Shown here: piece after piece, positions 24,807 to 32,758 of the stretch
How positions within the stretch are numbered: position 1 is the stretch's first letter
Layout of the letters: every line of letters starts with the position of its first letter
Assembly: GCA_026388255.1 (NCBI GenBank)
Contig: JAPLKC010000095.1
Coordinates: 1-53,438, forward strand
Length of the DNA stretch: 53,438 nt
Reading direction: 5' to 3'
Origin: Pseudomonadota bacterium
Lineage (GTDB): Bacteria; Desulfobacterota; Syntrophorhabdia; Syntrophorhabdales; Syntrophorhabdaceae
The notes under the pieces: generated by a model
Databases searched by the model: none
What the model was told of the DNA's origin: nothing
The model's input: the letters and a program-made list of their open reading frames with translations, nothing else
Made by a program: the position numbers and the translations under genes

Positions 24807-25334
24807 TTAAGCTGTTGGTTTGATATCAAACCGGCATACCCGGTCACCTGAGCACCAGCAATCGACCTCTTTTACAGCGAAATTTTTTCCTGAAAATCCA
24901 AAAAGCAGGCCGCTGATGAATCCTTCATCATAGGTGCAGATTGTTTCGTCGGAGACTGGAAGCCCTGAGCAATCGAGGTCTTCTGCAACAGTCAAGGTAA
25001 ATTCCATTTTATCTAAATCTGCTTTTTCCACTCTCAGGATACCGATCTTTAAAGCAGCCAGCAGATCCTGCAGTTCTTTCACAAAAGCGCCGAAATCGGT
25101 CTTTTGAGTAATCAAGTTCTTGAAGAGTTCCCGGCCTGCGAGTTCACCGGCCTTGTAATAAATTCGCTCGGCCGTTGCCGTGTCAAACTCCTGGATGATG
25201 ACATCTCTCAGCGTAAACTGCATGAGACGATAGACCGCCACATCCATGTTTGCTCCGAGGTTGGGCCTCCCTTCGCCGATATTTCCGATCATGCTCCAAT
25301 CAAACAACGAAGTGTCTCTTTCCTCTTTGAACAT
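24807..25334 (-). CDS. V4R (4-vinyl reductase-type) domain sensory protein
   Basis: 175 residues. The C-terminal half carries the V4R signature: YDEGFISGLLFGFSGKNFAVKE followed by DCWCSGDRVCRF, with three cysteines that could bind a metal or an iron-sulfur centre. V4R domains are small-molecule-binding modules found in hydrocarbon- and aromatic-sensing regulators (PoxR/XylR/DmpR type) and in bacteriochlorophyll enzymes. Here the domain is free-standing. It lies between the membrane PAS/PocR sensor and the hybrid kinase, so it may present an aromatic or similar ligand to either. The ligand is inferred from family only. Confidence 0.82.
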   Translation of the reverse strand: MFKEERDTSLFDWSMIGNIGEGRPNLGANMDVAVYRLMQFTLRDVIIQEFDTATAERIYYKAGELAGRELFKNLITQKTDFGAFVKELQDLLAALKIGILRVEKADLDKMEFTLTVAEDLDCSGLPVSDETICTYDEGFISGLLFGFSGKNFAVKEVDCWCSGDRVCRFDIKPTA

Positions 25335-25368
25335 GGGTTCCTCCTTGGATTCTCGGTTGGTAGCTCAT

Positions 25369-28300
25369 TTACTCAACAATCTTATACTTTTTCTCCTTGC
25401 CCGTTTGCTCCAGGATCGTATTGATTTCCGCCTTGAGCTGAATCATCTTTTCCTCGCGGTTGATGGTCAGGCGACTGAACCGCTCCAGGTCTTCCATGCG
25501 TTCCTTCAGTTCTTTCTCTGCCTGCTTGAGCGAAGTGATATCTACCAGCCATCCCAGGATGCTCGGCTGGTCTTCGTACGTCGTCGGCAAAAAGGTCAAC
25601 ATAATATCGACGGGGGATCCGTCCGCGCCGTTCATCCTGATCTCATAATTGCTGACGATACCATCGCGTTGCAGGGCTTCAATTATCGGCACCCGATCAT
25701 CCGGGTTGAGATATATTTTTGTAATGGGATCGCCAATCTTGATGTTCAGTGTGCTTAAGAATTGCGGATTGGCAAACTTCAGGAATCCACTCGTTGATAT
25801 GCCGACACAGATGGGGCTGCTGTCCATCATACCCTGCAGCCTTTCCCGCTCTTTGTGAATAGCGTCTTCCATCGCCTTACGCTCCGTGATATCGCGAAAC
25901 GAGATTACCGTCCCGACCACCTGGCCGTCTTTCCAGACCGGAGTTGTGGAGTATTCCACGGGCACCGCCGTGCCGCCCTTGCGCCAGAGCACCTCATTGT
26001 CCACAGTGCGGGTCTTGCCGTCCTGGGAGGACAGGTACATGGGGCACTGCAACCGCGGGAATGCCGAGCCGTTGGGATAGGCGTAGTGGACCTCGGCATG
26101 CATTAATTTGCCGAGCAGTTCTTCTTCTGTATAGCCAAGGATGGAGCTCACCGCGGGATTGACGAATGTAACCCTGCCCCCAGCATCCAAACCGAATATC
26201 CCCTCACTCACGGAGCTGAGAATTAAGCGGCCTCGCTCCTCGCTGGTATGCAGTTCGTCGGTCCGCTCCTGAACCAGAAGCTCCAGGCGGTCTTTATAGC
26301 GCTCAATTTCTGCACGGGCCGTGTTGGCGTCCTCAGCCAGACTCATGGCAACGGCGCGTTCCCGTTTAGATTCCTCGACCCGCTTGGCTATGGAGATCTC
26401 CGCCTGTCGGGCCTGGTTGCGCTCCACGGCCATGGCAGCCACTATTTGGGCCATTTCCACAAGGAAACCCAATATAGCTTCGAGTTTGTCCTCACTCACT
26501 ATGGGCACTTCCTTGATGGCCTCCAGATATGGCTCTATATCCAGGCCACACTCTTCGGCCTGGCGGCGAAAAAATTCCATATCCGGAAGACCGGTGAAAA
26601 ACTGCCCCACGAAGGCGTTGGCGATGTGCTTCCCATCGATGATGATAGGCGAGGCGGCGTCAGTCAGACCGTTTTTGCAGGGGTAAACGGAAAACGGCTT
26701 GCCTTCGTTAAGATTCAGGGCAAGCCCGGTGTCGCTTTCTATGCAGCGGGCGCAGGTCTTTTCGTTGACGCGGTGAAAGTCCGTGCAGGCCCTCTGCCAG
26801 CGTGCCGCGGCGAGGACTTCGCCTTTCAGGTCGATGATGGCGGAGGCTATTCCTACCGACTCACAAAAATCCACTAGCAGGCGCTTGAACTGATCCACGC
26901 TGAGTATTTCGGCCAGGGTGTTTGGGGCAATCTCCGGCTGCTCTGGCTCCATGACGGTCGATTCTGCCTTGGCCAATTCTTCATCCAACCCACCCATTAG
27001 CTCGTGTTCCTGATAAAATGCCTTCTCGCCTGCCTTTACGGCCAAGGCATTCACCTGCTCCTTGATCTCGATGATTCGTTCTTCCCGGCCTAAGGAAAGG
27101 CGGTTGAACCGTTCTATCTCCAAAACCTTGGCCTTGAGTTCCTCCTGGGCCTGTTCTGCCCGGGCGGCCGCCTCCTCGGCAACCTCCTTTTCCACCTTCA
27201 GGCCTTCAGCCCGTTTGCGTTCAGTGATGTCGTGAAACGAAACGACCGCCGCGATTACCCGGCCGTCTTTCAAGACCGGTGTTGTTGAATATTCCACGGG
27301 CACCGGCGTGCCGTCCTTGCGCCAGAACACCTCATTGTCCACTGTGCGGACCTTGCCGTCCTGGGAAGTCAGGCACGTGGAGCATTGCAACCACGGGAAT
27401 TCCGAGCCATCCGGATGGGCGTAGTGAACCCTTTCATGCAGCAGTTCGCCAAGCATCTCTTCTTCTGTATAACCAAGGATGGCGCTCACCGCGGGGTTGG
27501 CGAATGTCACCAAGCCATTGGTATCCATACCGAATATCCCCTCGCTCACGGAACTGAGAATCAACCGGCTCCGCTCTTCAGCCTGAGCGAGCAGTTCCTT
27601 CTGCCCCTCGAGTTCATCTGTTCGAGCCCGCAGTTGACTCTCTGAATCAGCAAGGGCCACTGCCTGGTATTGACTCTCTTCGAGTAGGCTCTTCATACTG
27701 AAATTCGATTGCGTAAATACATAAATCACCGCAATAAAGCTTAGTGACAATAAAATGGTAAGCAGGGTAAGAATAATACCGAATGACCGGTACATGCTGA
27801 TCTGTCCTGTTGGCCAGAGTAGGACCACAGAAATGCCCTCATAAAGTGTGGCAGCTTGTGCTGATAGATATTGCCCTCCCTTAAAAGTCACTTCCGCCTC
27901 GGCCTTGAGTTGTTTTTGAAAAACAGGTTCGAATGGTCCCGGACCGTATTGTTTTGAAAGGATAATTTTTTGTTTCTGCTCGTTATCCAGGGGCCATAGA
28001 GTTTTCAGACGTGCTTCCGGCTGCGAAGATATAAAGATGATGCCGTTTTGGTCCACCAGGAACCAAACATACTGCTTGAGCTTTATCTCTATGTCTTCGA
28101 GTTCCTTCTTTATTACCACAACTCCGACGATCTGACCTTCCTTATCCTTGACGGAAGCGCTTGCGAAAAATCCGCGTATCCCCGTTACCGTACCGACGGC
28201 AAAATGCCGGCCAACGCCGCCTTTTATCGCCTGCTGAAAATAAGGCCGAAATGTATAGTTCTGCCCTACAAAACTGTCCTTCGCGTTCCGGTTGGAGGAT

Positions 28301-28659
28301 GCCAGCGTTAATCCGTCATGATTGATAAGATAACAGGCGGCTGCATCCAAAGACTTGTGATATCGATCCAATATGTTGTTTATTTTCTCGATGTTCGCAG
28401 GGGTATTGGCCTGCAAAACAGGAAGTGTTAAGGGGGATCCGGCAACGGCCACTGCCGCGCTTTCGATTCTCTTTAATTCATTGGTCAAGTTAAGTGATAT
28501 AATGAGATTCGCATCTTCCACATCATGCGTTACTGTGCGCGTTGCAATTTCTACTAGGTGGCCGGTAAAAATCCAGCCTGCAGCCGTCACAATGAAGATT
28601 GCGCACAAGGCTGTAATAGCAAACCATTTTTTGGTAAAATGAAGTGTTGGCATGATCAA
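25369..28659 (-). CDS. Membrane sensor: extracytoplasmic cache-like domain, PAS, PocR, two PAS, no kinase domain
   Basis: 1096 residues. TM1 (about 12-32) and TM2 (about 290-312) bound a periplasmic double-cache-like domain (YHKSLDAAACYLINHDGL, ASVKDKEGQIVGVVVIKKE). Then come PAS 1 (about 365-485), a coiled segment, a PocR ligand-binding domain (about 590-755, with the Cys cluster CTDFHRVNEKTCARCIESD and YPCKNG), a coiled coil, PAS 2 (about 805-930), PAS 3 (about 935-1055) and a coiled tail. PAS 1 and PAS 2 are near duplicates over about 120 residues. No HisKA, HATPase, GGDEF or methyl-accepting region is present, so it must signal through a partner, most simply the soluble hybrid kinase two genes on. 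It is first in the operon-like run. Confidence 0.88.
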   Translation of the reverse strand: MIMPTLHFTKKWFAITALCAIFIVTAAGWIFTGHLVEIATRTVTHDVEDANLIISLNLTNELKRIESAAVAVAGSPLTLPVLQANTPANIEKINNILDRYHKSLDAAACYLINHDGLTLASSNRNAKDSFVGQNYTFRPYFQQAIKGGVGRHFAVGTVTGIRGFFASASVKDKEGQIVGVVVIKKELEDIEIKLKQYVWFLVDQNGIIFISSQPEARLKTLWPLDNEQKQKIILSKQYGPGPFEPVFQKQLKAEAEVTFKGGQYLSAQAATLYEGISVVLLWPTGQISMYRSFGIILTLLTILLSLSFIAVIYVFTQSNFSMKSLLEESQYQAVALADSESQLRARTDELEGQKELLAQAEERSRLILSSVSEGIFGMDTNGLVTFANPAVSAILGYTEEEMLGELLHERVHYAHPDGSEFPWLQCSTCLTSQDGKVRTVDNEVFWRKDGTPVPVEYSTTPVLKDGRVIAAVVSFHDITERKRAEGLKVEKEVAEEAAARAEQAQEELKAKVLEIERFNRLSLGREERIIEIKEQVNALAVKAGEKAFYQEHELMGGLDEELAKAESTVMEPEQPEIAPNTLAEILSVDQFKRLLVDFCESVGIASAIIDLKGEVLAAARWQRACTDFHRVNEKTCARCIESDTGLALNLNEGKPFSVYPCKNGLTDAASPIIIDGKHIANAFVGQFFTGLPDMEFFRRQAEECGLDIEPYLEAIKEVPIVSEDKLEAILGFLVEMAQIVAAMAVERNQARQAEISIAKRVEESKRERAVAMSLAEDANTARAEIERYKDRLELLVQERTDELHTSEERGRLILSSVSEGIFGLDAGGRVTFVNPAVSSILGYTEEELLGKLMHAEVHYAYPNGSAFPRLQCPMYLSSQDGKTRTVDNEVLWRKGGTAVPVEYSTTPVWKDGQVVGTVISFRDITERKAMEDAIHKERERLQGMMDSSPICVGISTSGFLKFANPQFLSTLNIKIGDPITKIYLNPDDRVPIIEALQRDGIVSNYEIRMNGADGSPVDIMLTFLPTTYEDQPSILGWLVDITSLKQAEKELKERMEDLERFSRLTINREEKMIQLKAEINTILEQTGKEKKYKIVE

Positions 28660-29294
28660 AATATCCCTGCTGTAAGATAAATTCGTTTTTTTAAAAATGT
28701 ATTTAATATTCTATTCATCACTGACAATACCCCGCGCGTTTGAGGTTTTTGGCAGGTAGCAAATATTCGGTACCATGCCCTATCAGCCGCTGCACCTCAA
28801 ATTTTTGAGATGTTAAAAAAATATGAGGCACTATTGTTTTAATAATACTATAAATTATTTATGGAGAAAAAGTAATATATTACTGGTTGAAATACCTCAT
28901 ATTAGTCTAGATTGGCATTTTGTGGACTTCATTAAGGCAACTGTATATCTCATAGATAGAAAACAAGCTGCCAGACATTTGCATATTTCATTCAGTATTC
29001 AATAAGTTCAATTAAATATATATGGTGCAGATTTGTATTTGCTATACATAACATATCTTGCTTTCACTCTTAATATTAGTTACTTACGCCCTATTTTCCT
29101 TTATCCATTTTTTATTCAATTCAAAGTCATCGTTTCCACTTGACTGGGTACGTTGCACGACAATCTCAATAGCCTTGTAGCAGTCCCTTTGCACCTTCAG
29201 GGGTGGTGATCCTATTTCCCCCGAGAACAAATATTGCCCTTGTAGTGTACTCTCATGTTTGAACCGAAAGAAGATGATATTTTCTGTGAATTTT
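28660..29294. other. Intergenic region inside the right end of the island
   Basis: 635 bp without a confident gene. The half nearest the sensor gene is A+T-rich and must hold the promoter of the minus-strand signalling run. Near the tRNA a minus-strand frame stays open without a start codon (separate entry). Confidence 0.45.
29084..29294 (-). pseudogene. Possible coding remnant abutting the tRNA (no start codon)
   Basis: On the minus strand a frame is open from within the tRNA 3' half down to the TAA at 29084-29086, about 70 codons outside the tRNA. Its composition looks protein-like (KVQRDCYKAIEIVVQ, NDDFELNKKWIKENRA) and it has no ATG, GTG or TTG that would give a sensible start. It could be the C-terminal end of a gene severed at the att junction, such as an element gene completed only in a circular form. 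In the predicted circular joint the frame would meet a stop inside the 43-bp repeat. I recognise no family. Confidence 0.25.
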
Positions 29295-29371
29295 TGGTGG
29301 GCCGTGGAGGATTCGAACCTCCGACCAATTGATTAAGAGTCAACTGCTCTACCGGACTGAGCTAACGGCCC
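29295..29371 (-). tRNA. tRNA-Lys (anticodon CTT)
   Basis: Complete cloverleaf on the minus strand: acceptor GGGCCGT/ACGGCCC, D arm with AGCTCAGTCCGGTAGAGC, anticodon stem GTTGA/TCAAT around loop CTCTTAA (anticodon CTT), T arm with GGTTCGAATCC, discriminator A and an encoded CCA (29295-29297). Its 3' half is duplicated at 18005-18047. The duplicated segment reconstitutes the tRNA exactly, so the gene stays functional after the presumed integration. Confidence 0.97.
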
Positions 29372-29515
29372 CGGGATGGTTTTATATAGCATATAAACCA
29401 AAGAAAATTCAAACCAATTATTTATATTAGTTATAGCAAAAGATATTTTTCACATATGTATTCAAAAATAAATTGACTAAAGGGAATCTGTATGATAAAA
29501 AAAGACTGGTTTTGA

Positions 29516-29767
29516 ATGGATGTGTCTATGTCTGACAACAAAAATAATGTAGTCAGATCTCTTATAAGCTTTAGTTCGCTTGGCTTGGAGATGGGTCTTT
29601 CCGTGGCCATAGGCATTGGGATGGGATACTTCCTTGATTCTTATTTTAAGACATCCCCCTACTTAACCATACTATTTATGCTTTTTGGCATCGTAGCAGC
29701 ATTTAAAACAATATATATGCTGTTGAAAAAGGTTAAAAAGGAAGATGAAAGAGACAACAATTATTAA
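29516..29767 (+). CDS. atpI: AtpZ/AtpI-family small membrane protein
   Basis: 83 residues with two membrane helices (about 28-47 and 51-70) separated by the conserved motif GYFLDSYFKTSPYLT. This is the AtpZ/AtpI-type accessory protein encoded at the head of F-ATPase operons and implicated in c-ring assembly or magnesium handling. The next frame overlaps it by 23 bases. In-frame starts at 29516 and 29528 are possible, with no clear Shine-Dalgarno to choose between them. It opens a split F0 operon of the type seen in many Deltaproteobacteria. Confidence 0.85.
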   Translation: MDVSMSDNKNNVVRSLISFSSLGLEMGLSVAIGIGMGYFLDSYFKTSPYLTILFMLFGIVAAFKTIYMLLKKVKKEDERDNNY

Positions 29768-30137
29768 TATTGAGCATGTTAATGTTATCGTACTTGTAAT
29801 AGGTTCCATATTGTCCATATTGATTATGAGAGAATTCAAATACCTCTTCAGTTTTGCCGTTGCAAGTGCCATTATGACATTAAATTTCAGGTTTTTAAAA
29901 AAGATCATGGAAGCAGGATTCCTTGAATCCGGTGGTGGTAAAAAAGGCTTTCTTATTGCGCTTCCTTTAAAATTTCTTGTTCTTACAGGTCTGATAGTGG
30001 TTGTATTTTTATATGGAGAAATAGATATAATTTTTTTTATGATCGGTTTATCGACTGTATTTATATCCATAGTGATAAACCAGATAGCTATTTTATTTAA
30101 TCCTGAAGCAAAAAGGAGGCAAAAAGATGGGGCATGA
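29745..30137 (+). CDS. ATP synthase subunit I-like membrane protein
   Basis: 130 residues with about four hydrophobic segments (about 11-28, 33-50, 68-86, 91-112) and a basic tail (NPEAKRRQKDGA). The position between atpZ/I and atpB and the topology match the ATP synthase I family (second small assembly protein). It overlaps atpB by 11 bases, so translation is coupled. Confidence 0.78.
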   Translation: MKETTIINIEHVNVIVLVIGSILSILIMREFKYLFSFAVASAIMTLNFRFLKKIMEAGFLESGGGKKGFLIALPLKFLVLTGLIVVVFLYGEIDIIFFMIGLSTVFISIVINQIAILFNPEAKRRQKDGA

Positions 30138-30825
30138 AGTTTTTACATGGGCTTCTTTATTTCCATTTTTGAAAAATTTACCACCCCATGTATCAAATGC
30201 GATTATTGTTTCAATAATACTCCTTATTATTGTAATTTTGGGATATAGGCAACTGAAGCGTACAGAAGACGAGGTAGTGCCCGAACCTAAATGCACATTC
30301 AGGAACTTTATTGAAATGATAGTTGAGAATCTCTCGAGTATTATAGTGGATTCCATGGGTCCCAGGGGTAAGGAGTTTGTTCTGGTTGTTGGAACGCTTG
30401 CACTTTTTATCCTGTTTAATAATCTTTCAGGGCTTGTACCGGGTTTATTACCGGCCACTGACAGTGTTAACACAACATTCGCCTGCTCATTAACAGTTTT
30501 TGTTATGACACATTATTACGGGTTTAAAGAGCATGGCATAAAATATTTGAAGCAATTCGTGGGGCCTATGTGGGCTATTGCACCACTAATGATACCTGTA
30601 GAGATTATCGGACATATAGCCCGGCCATTATCACTTGGGTTAAGGCTTTTTGGAAATATAACAGGCGACCATCTCGTAACTGCCATTTTTTTTGGTCTCG
30701 TACCTTTGTTGGTTCCTTTGCCTGTTATGTTTCTCGGGTTGTTTGTAGCATTTGTTCAAACGTTTGTGTTTATGCTGTTGTCCATGGCGTATTTTTCAGG
30801 GGCAATTTCGCATGAAGAGCATTAA
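30127..30825 (+). CDS. atpB: F0F1 ATP synthase subunit a
   Basis: 232 residues. Forms the ion half-channels against the c-ring. It has five or six membrane helices and the conserved helix 4 region with the essential arginine in LSLGLRLFGNITGDH, plus MIPVEIIGHIARPLS and the C-terminal helix ending VFMLLSMAYFSGAI. Length is typical. It sits between subunit I and atpE. The stator and F1 genes (atpF, H, A, G, D, C) are not in the window, so they are encoded elsewhere. Confidence 0.95.
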   Translation: MGHEVFTWASLFPFLKNLPPHVSNAIIVSIILLIIVILGYRQLKRTEDEVVPEPKCTFRNFIEMIVENLSSIIVDSMGPRGKEFVLVVGTLALFILFNNLSGLVPGLLPATDSVNTTFACSLTVFVMTHYYGFKEHGIKYLKQFVGPMWAIAPLMIPVEIIGHIARPLSLGLRLFGNITGDHLVTAIFFGLVPLLVPLPVMFLGLFVAFVQTFVFMLLSMAYFSGAISHEEH

Positions 30826-30851
30826 AATCTAATAGAAAGGGGTGAGATTTA

Positions 30852-31178
30852 ATGAAAAAATTTTTAACAGTTACGTTGCTTCTTATGGTTTTCGTAGGCT
30901 TTTCCTTTGGTATCGCAATGGCTGCTGAAGAAGCAAAGGGGCTTGACCCGCAGGTAAAACAGATGATTGCCCTTGCAGCCGGTTTTGGTATTGCCCTTGC
31001 AGCCTTTGGTGGAGCACTTGGACAGGCGAAGGGTATTGTGGCTGCACTTGACGGGATAGCAAGAAATCCGGGAGCACAAGGGAAGATAGTCACTCCTATG
31101 ATCATCGGTCTGGCTATGATTGAATCACTCGTAATATATTCCCTCGTTGTTTCATTGCTTTTAATTTTCAAGCTTTAA
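30852..31178 (+). CDS. atpE: F0F1 ATP synthase subunit c with N-terminal signal-like extension
   Basis: 108 residues, longer than the usual 75-90 because of an N-terminal hydrophobic signal-like peptide (about 1-25, ending AMAAEE) before the two-helix hairpin. Q58 in helix 1, and E91, S92 and Y96 in helix 2 (MIESLVIYS), occupy the positions of Q32, E65, S66 and Y70 that coordinate sodium in the Ilyobacter-type ring, with the same 33-residue Q-to-E spacing. Threonine 67 is replaced by leucine. Sodium coupling is therefore possible but not certain. RNPGAQGKI forms the polar loop. A hairpin follows the stop. Confidence 0.95.
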   Translation: MKKFLTVTLLLMVFVGFSFGIAMAAEEAKGLDPQVKQMIALAAGFGIALAAFGGALGQAKGIVAALDGIARNPGAQGKIVTPMIIGLAMIESLVIYSLVVSLLLIFKL

Positions 31179-31187
31179 TAAAAGCAT

Positions 31188-31219
31188 TTACGGGGCAGGC
31201 GACTATGTCTGTCCCGTAA
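31188..31219. terminator. Hairpin between atpE and the convergent gene
   Basis: TTACGGGGCAG and CTGTCCCGTAA pair over 11 positions (one G-U) around a 10-nt loop, 10 bases after the atpE stop and 15 bases before the convergent stop. There is no U-tract, so intrinsic termination may be weak, but the position suits a shared terminator. Confidence 0.6.
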
Positions 31220-31234
31220 GGTATTGCCCCTCTG

Positions 31235-32383
31235 CTATTTGAGACAATTCTGAAAAATGCGCTGTACATCGACAGCATGGCTGTTAATATGCTTTTGAAT
31301 GACTGTGTAATCAGATGGATCATGGATACGATACTGATCTATGCATGAAGAAAAAAGGGCTCTCATTTTGTTTTCGTTCATGGATTTCAGTGTGTCTATA
31401 AAAACATCGATCTTTATACCGGGGCAGTCACCTTTGAATTCCATTTTCCTTAAAGCATCAAGAAAACCCTCCAACACCGCCTTGAGAATAGACGCCTCAA
31501 CCCAATAAGGTTCGCCAACCCCTTCCAATTTATCTAACCGCATTTTTATGGTGATATCGAAAAGAAATAGCATGAGCGCCTTCAATGGATCAACTCTTTC
31601 TTCCCCGCTCGGTAATTCAATCGGTTCGTAACCACGGACAGTTACCAATCTGACATCTACAATCCCATCAACAGTTTTCACCACAAAATCGCCGGCGCCG
31701 TGGTGCCAGGGATAAATCCGGCAATAGGTGTCTGAATTATAATAAAGAGTGAGGATCTTCGATGCCTGCCTGATGATTTCATGAACTTCATAATCTGAGG
31801 CAAACCGGTATCCTCCATTCATATCCCAGATTATGATACGTTCCACATTGTTGTCATCCTTAGAGAAATGCCATTCATGGTAATTTTCAAACCACTGCGA
31901 CATTGTCATGAGGATCGTCTCAGACATTTCCTCCCTTATCAAAGTTATCGCCTGCCTGTAATAGGCACGTGGAAGATAGGGAAGTCCTTTCTGATAATAC
32001 AGGTGCTGGATAAGATCAAATTCCCGGTTGAGTGTTTCCTTTGCTTCGCCGGAGATGGCAGTGCTTACAGAAAATTGTTCCTGTTGATCCTGCGAAAAGA
32101 CTTCTGCGCTAACAATTTGATAAAGAGTGCCATACTTTTCGTAGCGGATTATTATTTTCTCAATATCTATAATCTCTACCTTTTTGTCCCACAAATGTGC
32201 AAGAAGATGCACAAGGTGCTGTCCGTTGTCGAGGAGGATAAAGCCCCTGACAGCAGCAAAATAGTCCCCAAGGGTCATAAAAGGATGATTTTCAAAAGGA
32301 GTCATGATAAAGGGCCGTTCAAGCGTAATGGTATCAATAGGCACATCCCCTTCGGGAGACGAAAAGCAATAAGATACAAGCAT
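31235..32383 (-). CDS. Unrecognised cytoplasmic protein, 382 residues
   Basis: No signal peptide, membrane segment or family motif that I recognise. The sequence is acidic and rich in aromatic residues (QWFENYHEWHF, RIIIWDMNGGYRF, YPWHHGAGDFVV). The last of these recalls the HGD-type catalytic loop of phosphotransferases, but the remaining kinase motifs are not evident. Composition and a complete uninterrupted frame suggest a real, conserved gene. It is convergent with the atp genes, and the upstream region (32384-32758) separates it from the diverging PAS-GGDEF gene. Possible roles cannot be inferred from context. Confidence 0.75.
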   Translation of the reverse strand: MLVSYCFSSPEGDVPIDTITLERPFIMTPFENHPFMTLGDYFAAVRGFILLDNGQHLVHLLAHLWDKKVEIIDIEKIIIRYEKYGTLYQIVSAEVFSQDQQEQFSVSTAISGEAKETLNREFDLIQHLYYQKGLPYLPRAYYRQAITLIREEMSETILMTMSQWFENYHEWHFSKDDNNVERIIIWDMNGGYRFASDYEVHEIIRQASKILTLYYNSDTYCRIYPWHHGAGDFVVKTVDGIVDVRLVTVRGYEPIELPSGEERVDPLKALMLFLFDITIKMRLDKLEGVGEPYWVEASILKAVLEGFLDALRKMEFKGDCPGIKIDVFIDTLKSMNENKMRALFSSCIDQYRIHDPSDYTVIQKHINSHAVDVQRIFQNCLK

Positions 32384-32758
32384 ATAAGTTTCCTTTCAAA
32401 AGAGTTTACATAAAACAATGAGGATCATGATTATTCCCCCCTCACCCTTCCCTCTCCCACGAGGGGCGAGGGAATAATGAACTGTCATGTCATATGATAA
32501 ACCACTTTCCCTCTCATTGCAAAAAGAAATAGGGAAAAGAAGCCTCTCTTTGGACTCAGAGATTCATATTGCCTTGCAGGCACTGAGGATAAAATTATTA
32601 CTCTGTCGAATGAACTACCCCGCAGCAGAGCTGCGAGGTATCAGCGGAATGAGGATGTGATTATTAATTGAAAAAAACAAGGGTGTCCTGTATGATATTG
32701 AAGCAATGGAAGTTTGCCTGAAACTCTTCAGCAAGATATGGTTTACATTGGAGTAAGC
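32384..32758. other. Divergent intergenic region
   Basis: About 375 bp without a gene. It includes a C-rich segment near 32436-32472 (CCCTCACCCTTCCCTCTCCC then GAGGGGCGAGGGAA) that can form a GAGGG/CCCTC hairpin and resembles dispersed repeats seen near genes in many proteobacteria. Promoters of both flanking genes must lie here. Confidence 0.4.

Larger units (their letters stand above)
18005..29340. mobile_element. Candidate tRNA-Lys-integrated signalling island (about 11.3 kb)
   Basis: Bounded by a perfect 43-bp direct repeat, 18005-18047 and 29298-29340. The right copy is the 3' half of an intact tRNA-Lys gene (discriminator base through anticodon loop). The left copy is that half alone, without CCA. 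This is exactly what site-specific integration into the 3' end of a tRNA gene leaves, with the crossover at the anticodon loop, a typical tyrosine-recombinase site. Everything between is a co-directional six-gene signal-transduction cluster, visibly richer in G+C than the adjoining atp genes. No integrase, excisionase or transfer gene is present, so it is either a degraded element or one mobilised in trans. Boundaries are firm; mobility is inferred. Confidence 0.7.

Noticed and set aside
32436-32480. CCCTC/GAGGG segment as a CRISPR or tandem repeat
   Set aside because: Only one imperfect inverted unit, with no regular spacing.
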